A stretch of 64,000 nt of DNA from Haloglycomyces albus DSM 45210 (GTDB taxonomy: Bacteria > Actinomycetota > Actinomycetes > Mycobacteriales > Micromonosporaceae), in the NCBI RefSeq assembly GCF_000527155.1, contig NZ_AZUQ01000001.1:738554-802553 (forward strand). The letters are read 5' to 3'. The position numbers were made by a program, and so were the translations under genes. Every line of letters starts with the position of its first letter. The stretch's first letter is position 1. Positions 35,222-44,569 of this stretch are shown piece after piece. The notes under the pieces were generated by a model that saw only the letters and a list, made by a program, of their open reading frames with translations, did not search any database and was not told the DNA's origin.

Positions 35222-37120
35222 CTACGGTATTTCGGGAACGTCGCCGTCTTCTCCGCCGTCGCCACCATCACCGTCACCACCGTCTCCGTCGCCGTCACCA
35301 TCGCCTGTCGATTCCTCAACGGTGACCACGACCGTGGTTCCCTGCTTGACCACGTCGCCGGATTCCACGTCCACGCTCTTAAGAGTCTTGGACGGATCAT
35401 CGCAGCCTTCACCGTCGCATTGCACCTCAATACCTTCAATGGTGCGGAATTCCTCCAGGGTGGTCTCTTCCAAGGTGTAGTTCACTGCGACCCCGGGGAA
35501 GTACACGGTGACGACGCTGCCTCGCGGAGCGGTGCTGCCGTCGTCCGGGTCCTGATCGACCGATACGCCGCCTGGAGTTCCTTCGTCCACATATTCGGCC
35601 TGGAATTCGAAACCGGCGCCTTCGATTTCCGATCGGGCTCGGTCTTCACCCATTCCGACCGCGTTGGGAACGGTCGCCTGGGAGCCTTCCGAAACCGTGA
35701 GAACGACTTCCGAGCCTTTATCGGCCTGGTCGCCGCCGTCGGGCGATTGATCGATAACTTCATCGAAATCGGCCGTGGAGTCGGAGTCGACCTCCTTTTT
35801 CACGCTGAATCCGGAGTCTCGCAGAGTCTGCGCGGCGGTCTCGTAGTCGTCACCGAGCACGTCGGGAACTCGGACCTGGCCCGGTGCTTGCAGGATCGTA
35901 ATGGTCACTTCGGACCCTTTGGCTTCTTGGCCGCCTCCGCTCGGATCTTGCTCGATGACGGTGCCGATGTCCTCATTGTCGGGATCCTCGGCCGTCTCGG
36001 AGTCCTTAGTGACCTCGAACCCGTCGGCCTCCAGCGTTTCTGTGGCCACTTCTTCGCTATCGCCGGTCACGTCGGGAACCCGCACCATCTCCTCCGAATC
36101 GCCGGTGAACGCCCACAGACCCCATATGATGAGGCCGAGCAGCAAGAGCGACAGAATCAATAGCAAAGCGATGAGCGGCCCGCGTTTGCGGCTTTTGCGG
36201 GTTTCGATCGGCGCGATCGGTTCGGTGGATTCACCCGCACCACCGTCGGCTCCCATCGACGCCGGCATCACCATGGGGGCGGTCACGTCGCCCCCGCGTA
36301 CGGCGCGCAGAAGATCTTCGCGCATCTCCCCGGCCGACTGGTAGCGATTGTCGGGGTTTTTGGCGAGCGCCTTCATGACCACCGCGTCGACGGCGGGCGG
36401 CACGCTGGGGTTCAATTCCGAAGGTGGGGTGGGGTCCTCTTTAACGTGCTGGTAGGCCACGGAGACGGGGCTGTCGCCGGTGAACGGGGGATGCCCGATG
36501 AGCATTTCATAGAGCACACAGCCGGTGGAGTACACGTCCGAGCGAGCGTCGACGGTTTCGCCGCGGGCCTGTTCGGGCGACAGGTATTGCGCGGTGCCGA
36601 TCACCGCCGAGGTCTGGGTCATTGTGGACTGGCCGCTGGCGAGGGCGCGTGCGATCCCGAAGTCCATCACTTTGACTTGACCGGTACTGGTCACCATCAC
36701 GTTTCCGGGTTTGACGTCCCGGTGGATGATGTGGTGTTTGTGGCTGAAGTCCAGTGCGGAGCAGACGTCGGCCAGGACTTCGCAGGCGCGGTTGGGTTCG
36801 AAACGCCCGTCGGCGAGGAGGAACTCTTTGAGAGTGCGGCCGTCGACGTATTCCATGACCATGTACGGAATGCCGTTTTCTTCACCGGTGTCGAAGACGG
36901 CCACGATGTTGGGATGGTTGAGGGAGGCGGAGTTCTGGGCTTCCCGCCGGAATCGCACGAGGAAGGTTTCATCGTTGGCCAGGTCAGAGCGCAGCAGTTT
37001 GATGGCGACTTCGCGGCCGAGGCGGCGGTCGCGCCCTCGGTGAACTTCGGCCATGCCGCCGTAGCCGACCGTCTCACCTATCTCGTAGCGTCCGCCGAGT
37101 AGGCGGGGTTCTTCACTCAT
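35222..37120 (-). CDS. pknB: Ser/Thr protein kinase PknB with PASTA domains
   Basis: A 632-residue transmembrane kinase. Kinase domain about 11-275: glycine loop GYGGMAEV, Lys41, HRDVKPGN (133-140), DFG (153-155) and an activation loop with TMTQT. A basic juxtamembrane stretch precedes one helix near 315-340 (LIALLLILSLLLLGLIIW). Outside are three clear PASTA repeats (VRVPDVTG, VRVPDVLG, ATVPNAVG) and a degenerate fourth with a CDGEGC pair. PASTA domains bind muropeptides or lipid II and so link cell-wall state to phosphorylation. The very C-terminus is a Gly/Asp tail (GDGDGDGGDGDGGDGG), which is unusual. Last gene of the rodA-pbpA-pknA-pknB order. Confidence 0.96.
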   Translation of the reverse strand: MSEEPRLLGGRYEIGETVGYGGMAEVHRGRDRRLGREVAIKLLRSDLANDETFLVRFRREAQNSASLNHPNIVAVFDTGEENGIPYMVMEYVDGRTLKEFLLADGRFEPNRACEVLADVCSALDFSHKHHIIHRDVKPGNVMVTSTGQVKVMDFGIARALASGQSTMTQTSAVIGTAQYLSPEQARGETVDARSDVYSTGCVLYEMLIGHPPFTGDSPVSVAYQHVKEDPTPPSELNPSVPPAVDAVVMKALAKNPDNRYQSAGEMREDLLRAVRGGDVTAPMVMPASMGADGGAGESTEPIAPIETRKSRKRGPLIALLLILSLLLLGLIIWGLWAFTGDSEEMVRVPDVTGDSEEVATETLEADGFEVTKDSETAEDPDNEDIGTVIEQDPSGGGQEAKGSEVTITILQAPGQVRVPDVLGDDYETAAQTLRDSGFSVKKEVDSDSTADFDEVIDQSPDGGDQADKGSEVVLTVSEGSQATVPNAVGMGEDRARSEIEGAGFEFQAEYVDEGTPGGVSVDQDPDDGSTAPRGSVVTVYFPGVAVNYTLEETTLEEFRTIEGIEVQCDGEGCDDPSKTLKSVDVESGDVVKQGTTVVVTVEESTGDGDGDGDGGDGDGGDGGEDGDVPEIP

Positions 37121-37265
37121 CGTTGACTCGATCTTCCTCGCTGTTGTGCATCTTGATTGATTGTAGCGACTGGCTCGACGGGATATTCGCTTCTATGAGG
37201 AGTAATTATCGCTTTGCCCCTGAATGACCGGTTCGACGTACGGGTCGACTACCTCACCTCGCACG

Positions 37266-38546
37266 TCAATCGCAGTCGGGGTCGGTGGGGTCGATACAAC
37301 CGCCGATGGGATCGTCGTCCCCGTTGGGCGGGTCGTTGTCGGTATCGTCACCGGGATTCTCCTGGTCGTCGTTCTCGTCGTCGTTGTCCGAGCCGGTGGT
37401 TTCCTCGCCGGAGGGTTCGTCGGTGGTCTGTATCTGGTCTCCGTCGTTGTCACTGCCGTCATCCGCCGTCAAGTACCAGGCCAATCCCCCGGCCACGGCG
37501 ATGACGAGGACGACGGCGGCGATGGCGACGAGGGTCAGGGACGAACGAGGTTTCGGTGCCATCGTATCGGCATTACCGTCCGTCGTGAGCCCAGTGGGGG
37601 TTGGTATCCCGGGCGCGCCCGTGTCGGCATGCACCGTGCCCGTGGCGTGGTGTCCGTTCGGCATGGCGGCGGGCGCCGCCTGCGGCATGACGCTGGTGGG
37701 TGGATTCTGCTGTTGTTGCGGATGGAGGGCGGCCTCGGCCGCCACGGCGAATCCGTTGGCGTCGGGAAAACGTCCGGCCGGGTCTTTCGACATGGCGGTG
37801 GCGACGAACTGCGCCACCTGTGGTGCCACGTGGGTGCCGAGCGGCTGCGGCTGGGTGCGGATATGGTGCAGGGCGACTTCGATGGGGTTTTCGGACACGA
37901 ATGGACGCTGCCCGGAGAGCGCGTGATAGGTGACCACTCCCAGGGCGTACTGGTCGGAAGCGGCTCCTGCCCCGTGGCCTTCGGCCTGTTCGGGAGCGAT
38001 GTAGGAGGCCGTTCCCATGACCGCACCGGTCTGTGTGAGGTCGGCGCTGCTGGACGAGCGGGCGATACCGAAATCGGTGAGGAGGGCCTGTCCGTCCTGT
38101 CGCAACAGGATGTTTCCCGGCTTGATGTCGCGGTGGACGATGCCGTGTCCGTGGGCGTGCTGCAGGGCGCGGGCGATGGCGGCCACCACCGGCAGGATCT
38201 CTTCGGCGGGGAGCGTACCGCGCTGTTCGATGAGGTCTGCCAGCGATTGCCCGTCGACGTATTGCATGACCAGGTAGGCGGTGTCCGATCCGTCTTCGGT
38301 TCGGGTTTCGCCGTAGTCGTAGACCGACACGATGTTGGGGTGGTCGAGAGCGGCGACGGTTTTCGCCTCGGCCTGGAACCGTTGAATGAATTCCTGGTCG
38401 GTCACCAGGCTGGGTAGCAGCAGTTTGACCGCCACGGTGCGTTCCAGCACCGTATCGGACGCCTTCCAGATCTCTCCCATTCCGCCGGTGGCGATGGGTG
38501 ACGTGAGTCGGTATCGTTGCCCCAGAACGGTGTTCGGGCTAAACAT
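37266..38546 (-). CDS. pknA: Ser/Thr protein kinase PknA
   Basis: A 426-residue transmembrane kinase. Kinase motifs: GGMGEIWK, Lys41, HRDIKPGN (138-145), DFG (158-160) and activation loop TQTGAVMGTASY. A Pro/Gln/Ala-rich linker leads to one helix near 330-350 (LTLVAIAAVVLVIAVAGGL). The exported tail of about 75 residues is almost wholly Asp/Glu/Asn/Gly and ends GGCIDPTDPDCD, with two cysteines. PknA with PknB controls cell shape and division in mycobacteria. It is separated from pbpA by 302 bases, so it may have its own promoter. Confidence 0.94.
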   Translation of the reverse strand: MFSPNTVLGQRYRLTSPIATGGMGEIWKASDTVLERTVAVKLLLPSLVTDQEFIQRFQAEAKTVAALDHPNIVSVYDYGETRTEDGSDTAYLVMQYVDGQSLADLIEQRGTLPAEEILPVVAAIARALQHAHGHGIVHRDIKPGNILLRQDGQALLTDFGIARSSSSADLTQTGAVMGTASYIAPEQAEGHGAGAASDQYALGVVTYHALSGQRPFVSENPIEVALHHIRTQPQPLGTHVAPQVAQFVATAMSKDPAGRFPDANGFAVAAEAALHPQQQQNPPTSVMPQAAPAAMPNGHHATGTVHADTGAPGIPTPTGLTTDGNADTMAPKPRSSLTLVAIAAVVLVIAVAGGLAWYLTADDGSDNDGDQIQTTDEPSGEETTGSDNDDENDDQENPGDDTDNDPPNGDDDPIGGCIDPTDPDCD

Positions 38547-38848
38547 AGTCGGGCTCCCCTGCAGACGGCATCACGCGAACGCCAGGTGATCGTGCCCACC
38601 GGCACCCAAACGTAACCGGAGTGGACGTAGGCACCGTCCACCGGCTGTCACCTGTGATTTCGCACGGTTGTGTCGGCATCGATCGGTGCGGACCCGGATC
38701 ATTTCCGGACGAGGCGGTTCCACGTGCCTCCCTTACCGACCGATGGCGGCATTTGTGTCATTCCTAAGCATATGGCACAGCCACCACAGGGATTAACGTG
38801 TGTGGTTCTCATTGTTGCCCGCTCAAGGCGTCCGGCGCGACCGCCCAC
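38547..38848 (-). other. Gap between pbpA and pknA
   Basis: About 300 bases with no gene. This is unusually wide for this operon and may contain a pknAB promoter; I could not pick a convincing -35/-10 pair. Confidence 0.4.
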
Positions 38849-40339
38849 CTAACCGTCCAAAACAGTGGACATGAGCTGCCCGCCAATACGAGTCGCCTCA
38901 CCCGAGCCGCCGTCGCCGTAGTTCTGCAAGAATACGCAGACGGCCACCGCTGGGGCGTTGGAGTCACCTTGCCCCCAGCCGATAAACCAGCCGTGCGAGG
39001 GACGGTCGGTGCCCTCGGCGTCGGTGTTCTCCGCCGTACCCGTCTTTCCCGCGATGGTGTAGCCGGGTTGACGTGCGTTGCTTCCGGTGCCGTTCGGCCC
39101 GTTCACCACTTCCCGCATGAGAATCTTCATCTCATGCGCCTGCCCGGTCGTCAGGATGTCGTCGGCCCGTTGCGGCTGAAATTCCTGCAAGGTCGCCCCA
39201 CTCTCCTGATCGGAGATCTCCGTCACCAACATGGGGTCCATTCGGGCTCCGTCGTTGGCGATCGTGGCGGCGATAACACTGTTCTGCAGTGGACTCATGC
39301 GTACGTCCTGCTGCCCAAAGCAGGATTGCGCTCGAAAGGCGGGGGCGGACACATCGCCGATCTCAGAGGTCGCCGATTCCAAGGGAGTCTGAAAGGCCTC
39401 CCCCATACCGAAGTCGGCGGCCATGTCGTTCATTTCCTTCGCACTCAACGTGTCGACGCACAGACGGGCGAACGTGGTGTTGCACGACCGCGCGAAGGCC
39501 TCTTTCAGGGACAGTTCCTCTTCGGGACACTGATCGGCCTCATTGGTGATCGTGTGGTCGGTGTCGGGCGGCTCGTACGAATTGCCCGCCGGAACCATGG
39601 TGTCGGCGTTGCCGTGGCCGTTTTTAATGAACGCGGCGGCCGTCACGGTCTTGAACGTTGATCCGGGAGGAAAGACCCCTTGACGTGACTGGTCGAACAG
39701 TCGGCTGTTCGTGCTGCCCTCCTCACCGTCGGCCGTCACCTCCTCCCACGCCGCCGCGGAGGTGTCACGGTCGTTGGACGAGATGGGGGTCGGATCGAAG
39801 CCGGGCACCGACACCTCGGCGAGGATCTCGCCGGTCTGTGGGTTGAGCACCACCGCCGCGCCGTCCACTCCGGTGTCGGAAACGGCGTCGTACGCCTGTT
39901 GTTGCAGCGGTACGTCCAGACCGGTGACGACGTTTCCTCCGAGCACCGCCTCACCGGTGAAGGTGTCCTTCACCTGTTCGGTGAAGAACAGTGAACCGGT
40001 GCCGTTGAGGACTTCGTTCTCCGTGCTCTCCAATCCGGAGGTGCCGTAAACGATGGATTTGTATCCGGTGAGATTTCCGAAATAGCTCCCCTCCGGATAG
40101 TTCCGATAATATTTGAGCTGCCGGTCCGGATCGGCTTCCAGAGATTCGGCGAGGACGGTACCGTCGGCGGCCTGAATCTGGCCGCGCGGTACTTCGTACT
40201 CCTCGATCAGCACCCGGGCATTGTGATCGCTGTTGGACAGTTCACGGGCGTCGAAGAACTGTACTTTATTGAGTTGCAGGAAGATCGCGCCCAGCAGAAC
40301 CAGTGCGATGATGCCGGTGCGCCGCAGTGCCGGATTCAC
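38849..40339 (-). CDS. pbpA: Penicillin-binding protein PbpA (transpeptidase)
   Basis: A 496-residue class B penicillin-binding protein that cross-links peptidoglycan. The GTG start overlaps the rodA stop (GTGA), so the two are translationally coupled. An N-terminal membrane helix (IIALVLLGAIFLQL) precedes the dimerisation domain. The transpeptidase motifs are SxxK (STFK, 227-230), SxN (SCN, 285-287) and KTG (AGKTGTAEN, about 430). Conserved N-terminal PRGQIQAADGTVLAE is typical of the PbpA family. It works with RodA in the same operon. Confidence 0.95.
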   Translation of the reverse strand: MNPALRRTGIIALVLLGAIFLQLNKVQFFDARELSNSDHNARVLIEEYEVPRGQIQAADGTVLAESLEADPDRQLKYYRNYPEGSYFGNLTGYKSIVYGTSGLESTENEVLNGTGSLFFTEQVKDTFTGEAVLGGNVVTGLDVPLQQQAYDAVSDTGVDGAAVVLNPQTGEILAEVSVPGFDPTPISSNDRDTSAAAWEEVTADGEEGSTNSRLFDQSRQGVFPPGSTFKTVTAAAFIKNGHGNADTMVPAGNSYEPPDTDHTITNEADQCPEEELSLKEAFARSCNTTFARLCVDTLSAKEMNDMAADFGMGEAFQTPLESATSEIGDVSAPAFRAQSCFGQQDVRMSPLQNSVIAATIANDGARMDPMLVTEISDQESGATLQEFQPQRADDILTTGQAHEMKILMREVVNGPNGTGSNARQPGYTIAGKTGTAENTDAEGTDRPSHGWFIGWGQGDSNAPAVAVCVFLQNYGDGGSGEATRIGGQLMSTVLDG

Positions 40340-42009
40340 CGTTCCCTCTTTTCTTCCGCGTCGTCGGCGGGTTCGTCGGGTTGATGCTCGCTCGTTTCAT
40401 CGGTCTCGGAATCCACGATGTCGGGTTCCGAGGTGACTTCGCTGACGTCGGGCGAGACGATCTCACCGGAATCGGCCGCCAGAATCAGCTGCGTGTCTTG
40501 CACTCCCGCGGGCGCGATGTCACCGGATTCCTCGACGGCGGCGACGGGCCTGTGGCCGTACTGTTGCTTCCAATCCGGCGGTGGCTGAACCTTCCGCAAT
40601 CCGTACGAGGGGCTCCACGGCTGTCGGGACGCATGCGAAATACGCGCCAGCAAGGCGATGAGAATCCAACTCGCCAGCATCGACGAGCCGCCCGCGGCCA
40701 GGAACGGGGTGGTGAGACCCGTAAGCGGTATGAGCCCGCTGACTCCTCCGGCGACGACGAAGACCTGGAAGGCGATGGAGAATCCGAGCCCGCTCGCGAC
40801 GAGTTTGCCGAAACCGTCCTTGACCGTGACACCGCTCTTAAAGGCGCGCTCCACCAGGATCGCGTATAGAACCAGAATCGCGGTCAACCCGGCCAGGCCG
40901 ATCTCCTCTCCGAAGGAGGCGAGAATGAAGTCGGAACCGGCGAAGGGGATGATATTGGGCTCTCCTTGCCCCGGGCCCGTTCCCAGAAGTCCGCCCGATC
41001 CCAGTCCTATGAGTCCCTGCACGAGCTGATAGGACTGATTGTCGACCAGTTCCGGGTTGAACGGATCCAGCCAAATGCGCACCCGCAGCTGCAGGTGGGC
41101 GAAGAAGGGGTAGATGGCGACACAACCGCCCATGAACAGAAGCAGACCGATCACGATCCACGACAGTCGCCGAGTGGCCATGTACAGCAACGCCATGAAC
41201 AGCCCGAAAAACAGCAGTGAACTGCCAAGGTCGTTTTCCAGCACCAGAATCGCCATTGACGCCAACCACATGATGATGATCGGACCGAAATCGCGTAGGC
41301 GAGGGAATTGTAGACCCATGAACTTCTTCCCGGCGATTCCCAGGACGTCGCGCTTTTGGTACAGGTAGTAAGCGAAGAACACCAACAACATGAGCTTGGC
41401 GAACTCGGAGGGCTGAAAGGAAAACGGCCCCACGATGATCCAGTTCTTCGCTCCATTGCGTTCGGAGATCGCCGCCGGTAGAAGCCCGGGAAGCGCAGCG
41501 AGAACGATACCTCCGAACCCGAGAGTGTAGGCCACCGAACGCAAGAGTCGATGATCGGTCAACACCATGAGAACGACGGCGAAGACGACGGTGGCGATCA
41601 GGACGAACACCAACTGCCGCCCGCCGCTTCCGGAAAAGATCCCCGCGTCCGCCGCGACGGGATCCGTGCTTTGACTCAGCGAGAGACGCCGCAGAAAAAG
41701 CACTCCGATACCCGACAGGAGACCGGCCGCCAGCACGATCACGGGATCGGCATAGGGAGCGAAGCGACGCACCGCCAACCACTGGACCAGCAGCACGACA
41801 CAGAGGACACCGGCCAGCAACAAGGCGTTCGAGGCGATGAAGCCGTGTTCCCCCAGTTCGATGGCGACGGCGAACACCACGATAACCACCATGGCGAGCA
41901 CGAGGAGCGTTATCGATCGGCCGGTCCGTCGAGGCATCCCCGACATGGGCGTCAGCGACAGCTCTCCGCTCTTCTGCGATTGTGCTCGCGCCGACACCGC
42001 CTGAGCCAT
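40336..42009 (-). CDS. rodA: RodA/FtsW-family peptidoglycan polymerase
   Basis: A 557-residue SEDS protein with about 12 membrane helices, a glycosyltransferase polymerising lipid II. The family signature near residues 340-380 includes GLGSGGLLGTGPGQG and FILASFGEEIGLAG. The C-terminal 100 residues are a cytosolic tail rich in Asp/Glu/Val, longer than in many relatives. First gene of the operon. The neighbours that usually precede it in actinobacteria (fhaA, fhaB, pstP) are absent; the divergent trkA gene lies upstream. Confidence 0.95.
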   Translation of the reverse strand: MAQAVSARAQSQKSGELSLTPMSGMPRRTGRSITLLVLAMVVIVVFAVAIELGEHGFIASNALLLAGVLCVVLLVQWLAVRRFAPYADPVIVLAAGLLSGIGVLFLRRLSLSQSTDPVAADAGIFSGSGGRQLVFVLIATVVFAVVLMVLTDHRLLRSVAYTLGFGGIVLAALPGLLPAAISERNGAKNWIIVGPFSFQPSEFAKLMLLVFFAYYLYQKRDVLGIAGKKFMGLQFPRLRDFGPIIIMWLASMAILVLENDLGSSLLFFGLFMALLYMATRRLSWIVIGLLLFMGGCVAIYPFFAHLQLRVRIWLDPFNPELVDNQSYQLVQGLIGLGSGGLLGTGPGQGEPNIIPFAGSDFILASFGEEIGLAGLTAILVLYAILVERAFKSGVTVKDGFGKLVASGLGFSIAFQVFVVAGGVSGLIPLTGLTTPFLAAGGSSMLASWILIALLARISHASRQPWSPSYGLRKVQPPPDWKQQYGHRPVAAVEESGDIAPAGVQDTQLILAADSGEIVSPDVSEVTSEPDIVDSETDETSEHQPDEPADDAEEKRER

Positions 42010-42310
42010 TCTGCGCTTCCCTCGTTCGCGTCGCCTACCTCACTACACCAGTGCGCCCAGCCTATAGGTTCGGCCTCTTATTTGTGCGAAATCTCAGAAG
42101 CTCGGGTGTGACGCGGAAACCCGGTGTGAGACTCGTAAGGTCACGCGTCGGTGCCGCAGGGCGCATCGGTGTCGGGCCTACGCTTGACACACTCTCGCGC
42201 CGACCGTGGCTTCGTCTATAGTAGGCCGTGTTCTTGCACCGGTCAGGCCAAGAATTCGGGGCCCGCTATCGGGTTTCGTTGACGATTGCGATACATGAGG
42301 AACAGCGACT
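42010..42310. other. Divergent promoter region rodA/trkA
   Basis: About 300 bases. The plus strand contains TTGACA (42184-42189) and TATAGT (42217-42222), but they are 27 bases apart, so they do not form one standard promoter; two overlapping promoters are possible. No clear operator was seen. Confidence 0.4.
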
Positions 42311-42991
42311 ATGGCATTGTTCAGCCGACACGACCTCGCCGAAGAGGACGCTGTCGCCGTGATCGGGATGGGCCGCTTCGGCTCCGCGGTCGCCCATTCG
42401 CTCACCCGGTTGGGGCATGAGGTGCTGGCTCTGGACGAACGCCAGGACGTGGTCCAGCGTTGGTCGGACACTTTGGACCACGTGGTACAGGCCGACGCCA
42501 CCGACTCCACGGTCCTCAAACAGCTCGGGATGGGCGAATTCGATCATGTGGTCGTCGCGATCGGGACCGACATCGAAGCCAGTGTGCTGACGGTCCTGGC
42601 CTGTGAAGAGGCCGGGGTCAACGAGATTTGGGCGAAGGCCATCACCGCCAAACACGGCCAGATCCTGCACCGGGTCGGCGCCCATCACGTCGTCTATCCG
42701 GAAGCGGCCATGGGCGAGCGCGTCGCCCACCTGGTAACGGGCAAAATGATGGACTTCATCGAGTTCGACGACGGTTTCGCGATCGTGAAGACGAAGGCCC
42801 CGGCGGAGGCCGTGGGACTGCCGCTCGGCGAGTCGCGCCTCAGGTCGAAATACGGCGTCACCGTTGTAGGTCTGAAACAACCGGGTGAGGATTTCACCTA
42901 TGCGACGCCGGAATCCCTGGTAAACGAGGGCGACACCCTGATCGTCTCCGGAAAGACCAAGAAGGTCGAGGCCTTCGCCTCGCAGACCTGA
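42311..42991 (+). CDS. trkA: TrkA-type potassium channel regulatory subunit
   Basis: A 226-residue RCK protein. An N-terminal Rossmann domain with VAVIGMGRFGSAVAHSL binds nucleotide, and acidic residues follow (LALDERQDVVQRW). The C-terminal 75 residues are the TrkA-C ligand domain (GLPLGESRLRSKYGVTVVGL). GAGGAAC 7 bases before the ATG is the ribosome site. It gates the membrane subunit encoded two bases downstream, which controls potassium uptake and osmotic balance. Confidence 0.94.
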   Translation: MALFSRHDLAEEDAVAVIGMGRFGSAVAHSLTRLGHEVLALDERQDVVQRWSDTLDHVVQADATDSTVLKQLGMGEFDHVVVAIGTDIEASVLTVLACEEAGVNEIWAKAITAKHGQILHRVGAHHVVYPEAAMGERVAHLVTGKMMDFIEFDDGFAIVKTKAPAEAVGLPLGESRLRSKYGVTVVGLKQPGEDFTYATPESLVNEGDTLIVSGKTKKVEAFASQT

Positions 42992-42993
42992 CC

Positions 42994-44343
42994 ATGGCAC
43001 ACTTCAGCGAGAGTTTCACCCGACACCCGGTTCGCCTGGTCCCGGTAGGCTTCGCCATCGGGATCGCGGTGACCACCACCTGCCTGCTGCTACCGATCGC
43101 GTCGCGGCAGAGCGGCTCCACGGGGTTTCTCGACGCTCTGTTCACCGGCACCTCGGCGATCACGGTGACCGGGTTGATCACCCTGGACACGTCGACGCAC
43201 TGGACCCTGTTCGGGGAGGCGGTCATCATGATCGCCATGCAGATCGGCGGAATCGGCATCATGGCCAGTGCCGCCTTCATGGGTCTACTGGTGAGTCGGA
43301 GGATCGGTTTGACCGGTCGTCTGCTGACTCAAGCGGAGTTGAATCGCACGATCGACATGGGCGATCTACGTAGCATCCTCATCAAAGCGGTGACGATCTT
43401 CGGAATCGTCGAAGCGGCCACCACCCTGGTTCTCTCGCTTCGCTTCTACCACGCGTACGGTTTCAACAAATTCGACGCCTTGTGGTACGGGCTTTTCCAC
43501 GGCGTGAGTTCGTTCAACTCCGGCGGTTTCTCCCTGTTCGCCGACTCGTTGGAAGGCTACGTCAACGATCCGTGGATCATCCTCACCATCGTCACGGCCG
43601 CCATCATCGGTGGCCTGGGAATGCCGGTGCTGTTCGAACTGTCGCGGCGTGGCTGGGGACGGCACCGTTGGTCGCTGCACACGAAAATGACCCTGGTGGG
43701 AACCTCGCTGCTGTTCGCTCTCGGTTTCGTGGTGTTTCTGACCTTCGAATGGTCCAACCCCGCCACGATGGGGCCGTTCGGATGGAAGGAGAAAATCCTC
43801 CCGGCCCTACTCCAGGCGGTCATGCCGCGTTCCACCGGTTTCAACTCGATCGACGTGGGGTCAATGACCACCGAGTCGATTCTGGTCGCCATCGTGCTGA
43901 TGGCCATCGGGGGCGGGTCCGTGTCGACCGCCGGTGGCATGAAGGTCACCACCTTCTTCCTGCTGGCCTGGGTGATCTGGTCGGAACTGCGCGGTGACCC
44001 CGACGTGTCGGCGTTCCGGCGCCGCATCCCCGACACCGCCGTTCGTCAGGCGCTGTCGGTGGCGCTGATCTACGTGGCCCTCATCGCGGTGGGGGTCCTG
44101 TCGATCCAGATCATCGATCCGCATTTTCAATTGCAGGAAATCATGTTCGAGGCGACCTCGGCGGCGGCCACCGTGGGCCAGTCCACCGGAATCACCGCGG
44201 AGTTGTCGAGCCCTTCCAAGGCGGTGGCGATCTTTTTGATGTACGTGGGGCGTATCGGGCCGGTACTCTTTGCCACGTCCTTGGCCATTCGCACCCGGCA
44301 GCGGCGCTACCGCTTCCCCGAGGGCCGCCCGTTGGTCGGTTAG
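42994..44343 (+). CDS. trkH: TrkH/KtrB-type potassium transporter
   Basis: A 449-residue membrane protein with four repeated pore-like units. Selectivity-loop sequences are visible, such as LFTGTSAITVTGLI, SSFNSGGFSLF, PRSTGFNSIDVG and TSAAATVGQSTGI, each carrying the conserved Gly. Translation probably continues from trkA (2-base gap). Together they form a Ktr/Trk system. Potassium uptake is a first response to salt stress. Confidence 0.95.
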   Translation: MAHFSESFTRHPVRLVPVGFAIGIAVTTTCLLLPIASRQSGSTGFLDALFTGTSAITVTGLITLDTSTHWTLFGEAVIMIAMQIGGIGIMASAAFMGLLVSRRIGLTGRLLTQAELNRTIDMGDLRSILIKAVTIFGIVEAATTLVLSLRFYHAYGFNKFDALWYGLFHGVSSFNSGGFSLFADSLEGYVNDPWIILTIVTAAIIGGLGMPVLFELSRRGWGRHRWSLHTKMTLVGTSLLFALGFVVFLTFEWSNPATMGPFGWKEKILPALLQAVMPRSTGFNSIDVGSMTTESILVAIVLMAIGGGSVSTAGGMKVTTFFLLAWVIWSELRGDPDVSAFRRRIPDTAVRQALSVALIYVALIAVGVLSIQIIDPHFQLQEIMFEATSAAATVGQSTGITAELSSPSKAVAIFLMYVGRIGPVLFATSLAIRTRQRRYRFPEGRPLVG

Positions 44344-44437
44344 CATCGATTCGCCTAAGTCGCTCTATGACTCCTGGCGGGGGTTCGATACAACGCCCGA
44401 GGTATGACCTGGCAGCCAGGCACCCGCGAAGCACCCA

Positions 44438-44457
44438 GTAGAGTGTAATTACTCTAC
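44438..44457. promoter_or_regulatory. Inverted repeat upstream of the NIT kinase gene, possible operator
   Basis: A perfect inverted repeat GTAGAGT-N6-ACTCTAC (44438-44457). A related half-site (GAGTTGAGTAGAA, about 44459-44471) and TAGAAT (44467-44472), which could be a -10 box, follow at once. This looks like a regulator site overlapping a promoter. Confidence 0.45.
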
Positions 44458-44569
44458 AGAGTTGAGTAGAATTCGTGTGTTGGCGACCGTGCGAGGCCAC
44501 GGGACCCGCACGCGGTATTCCGCCCCGCTCAACTCCCGACACGTCTATACGCGATCGGAGCCGAACCAC

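Noticed and set aside
42184-42222. TTGACA and TATAGT upstream of trkA as one promoter
   Set aside because: The spacing is 27 bases, too long for a standard sigma factor.
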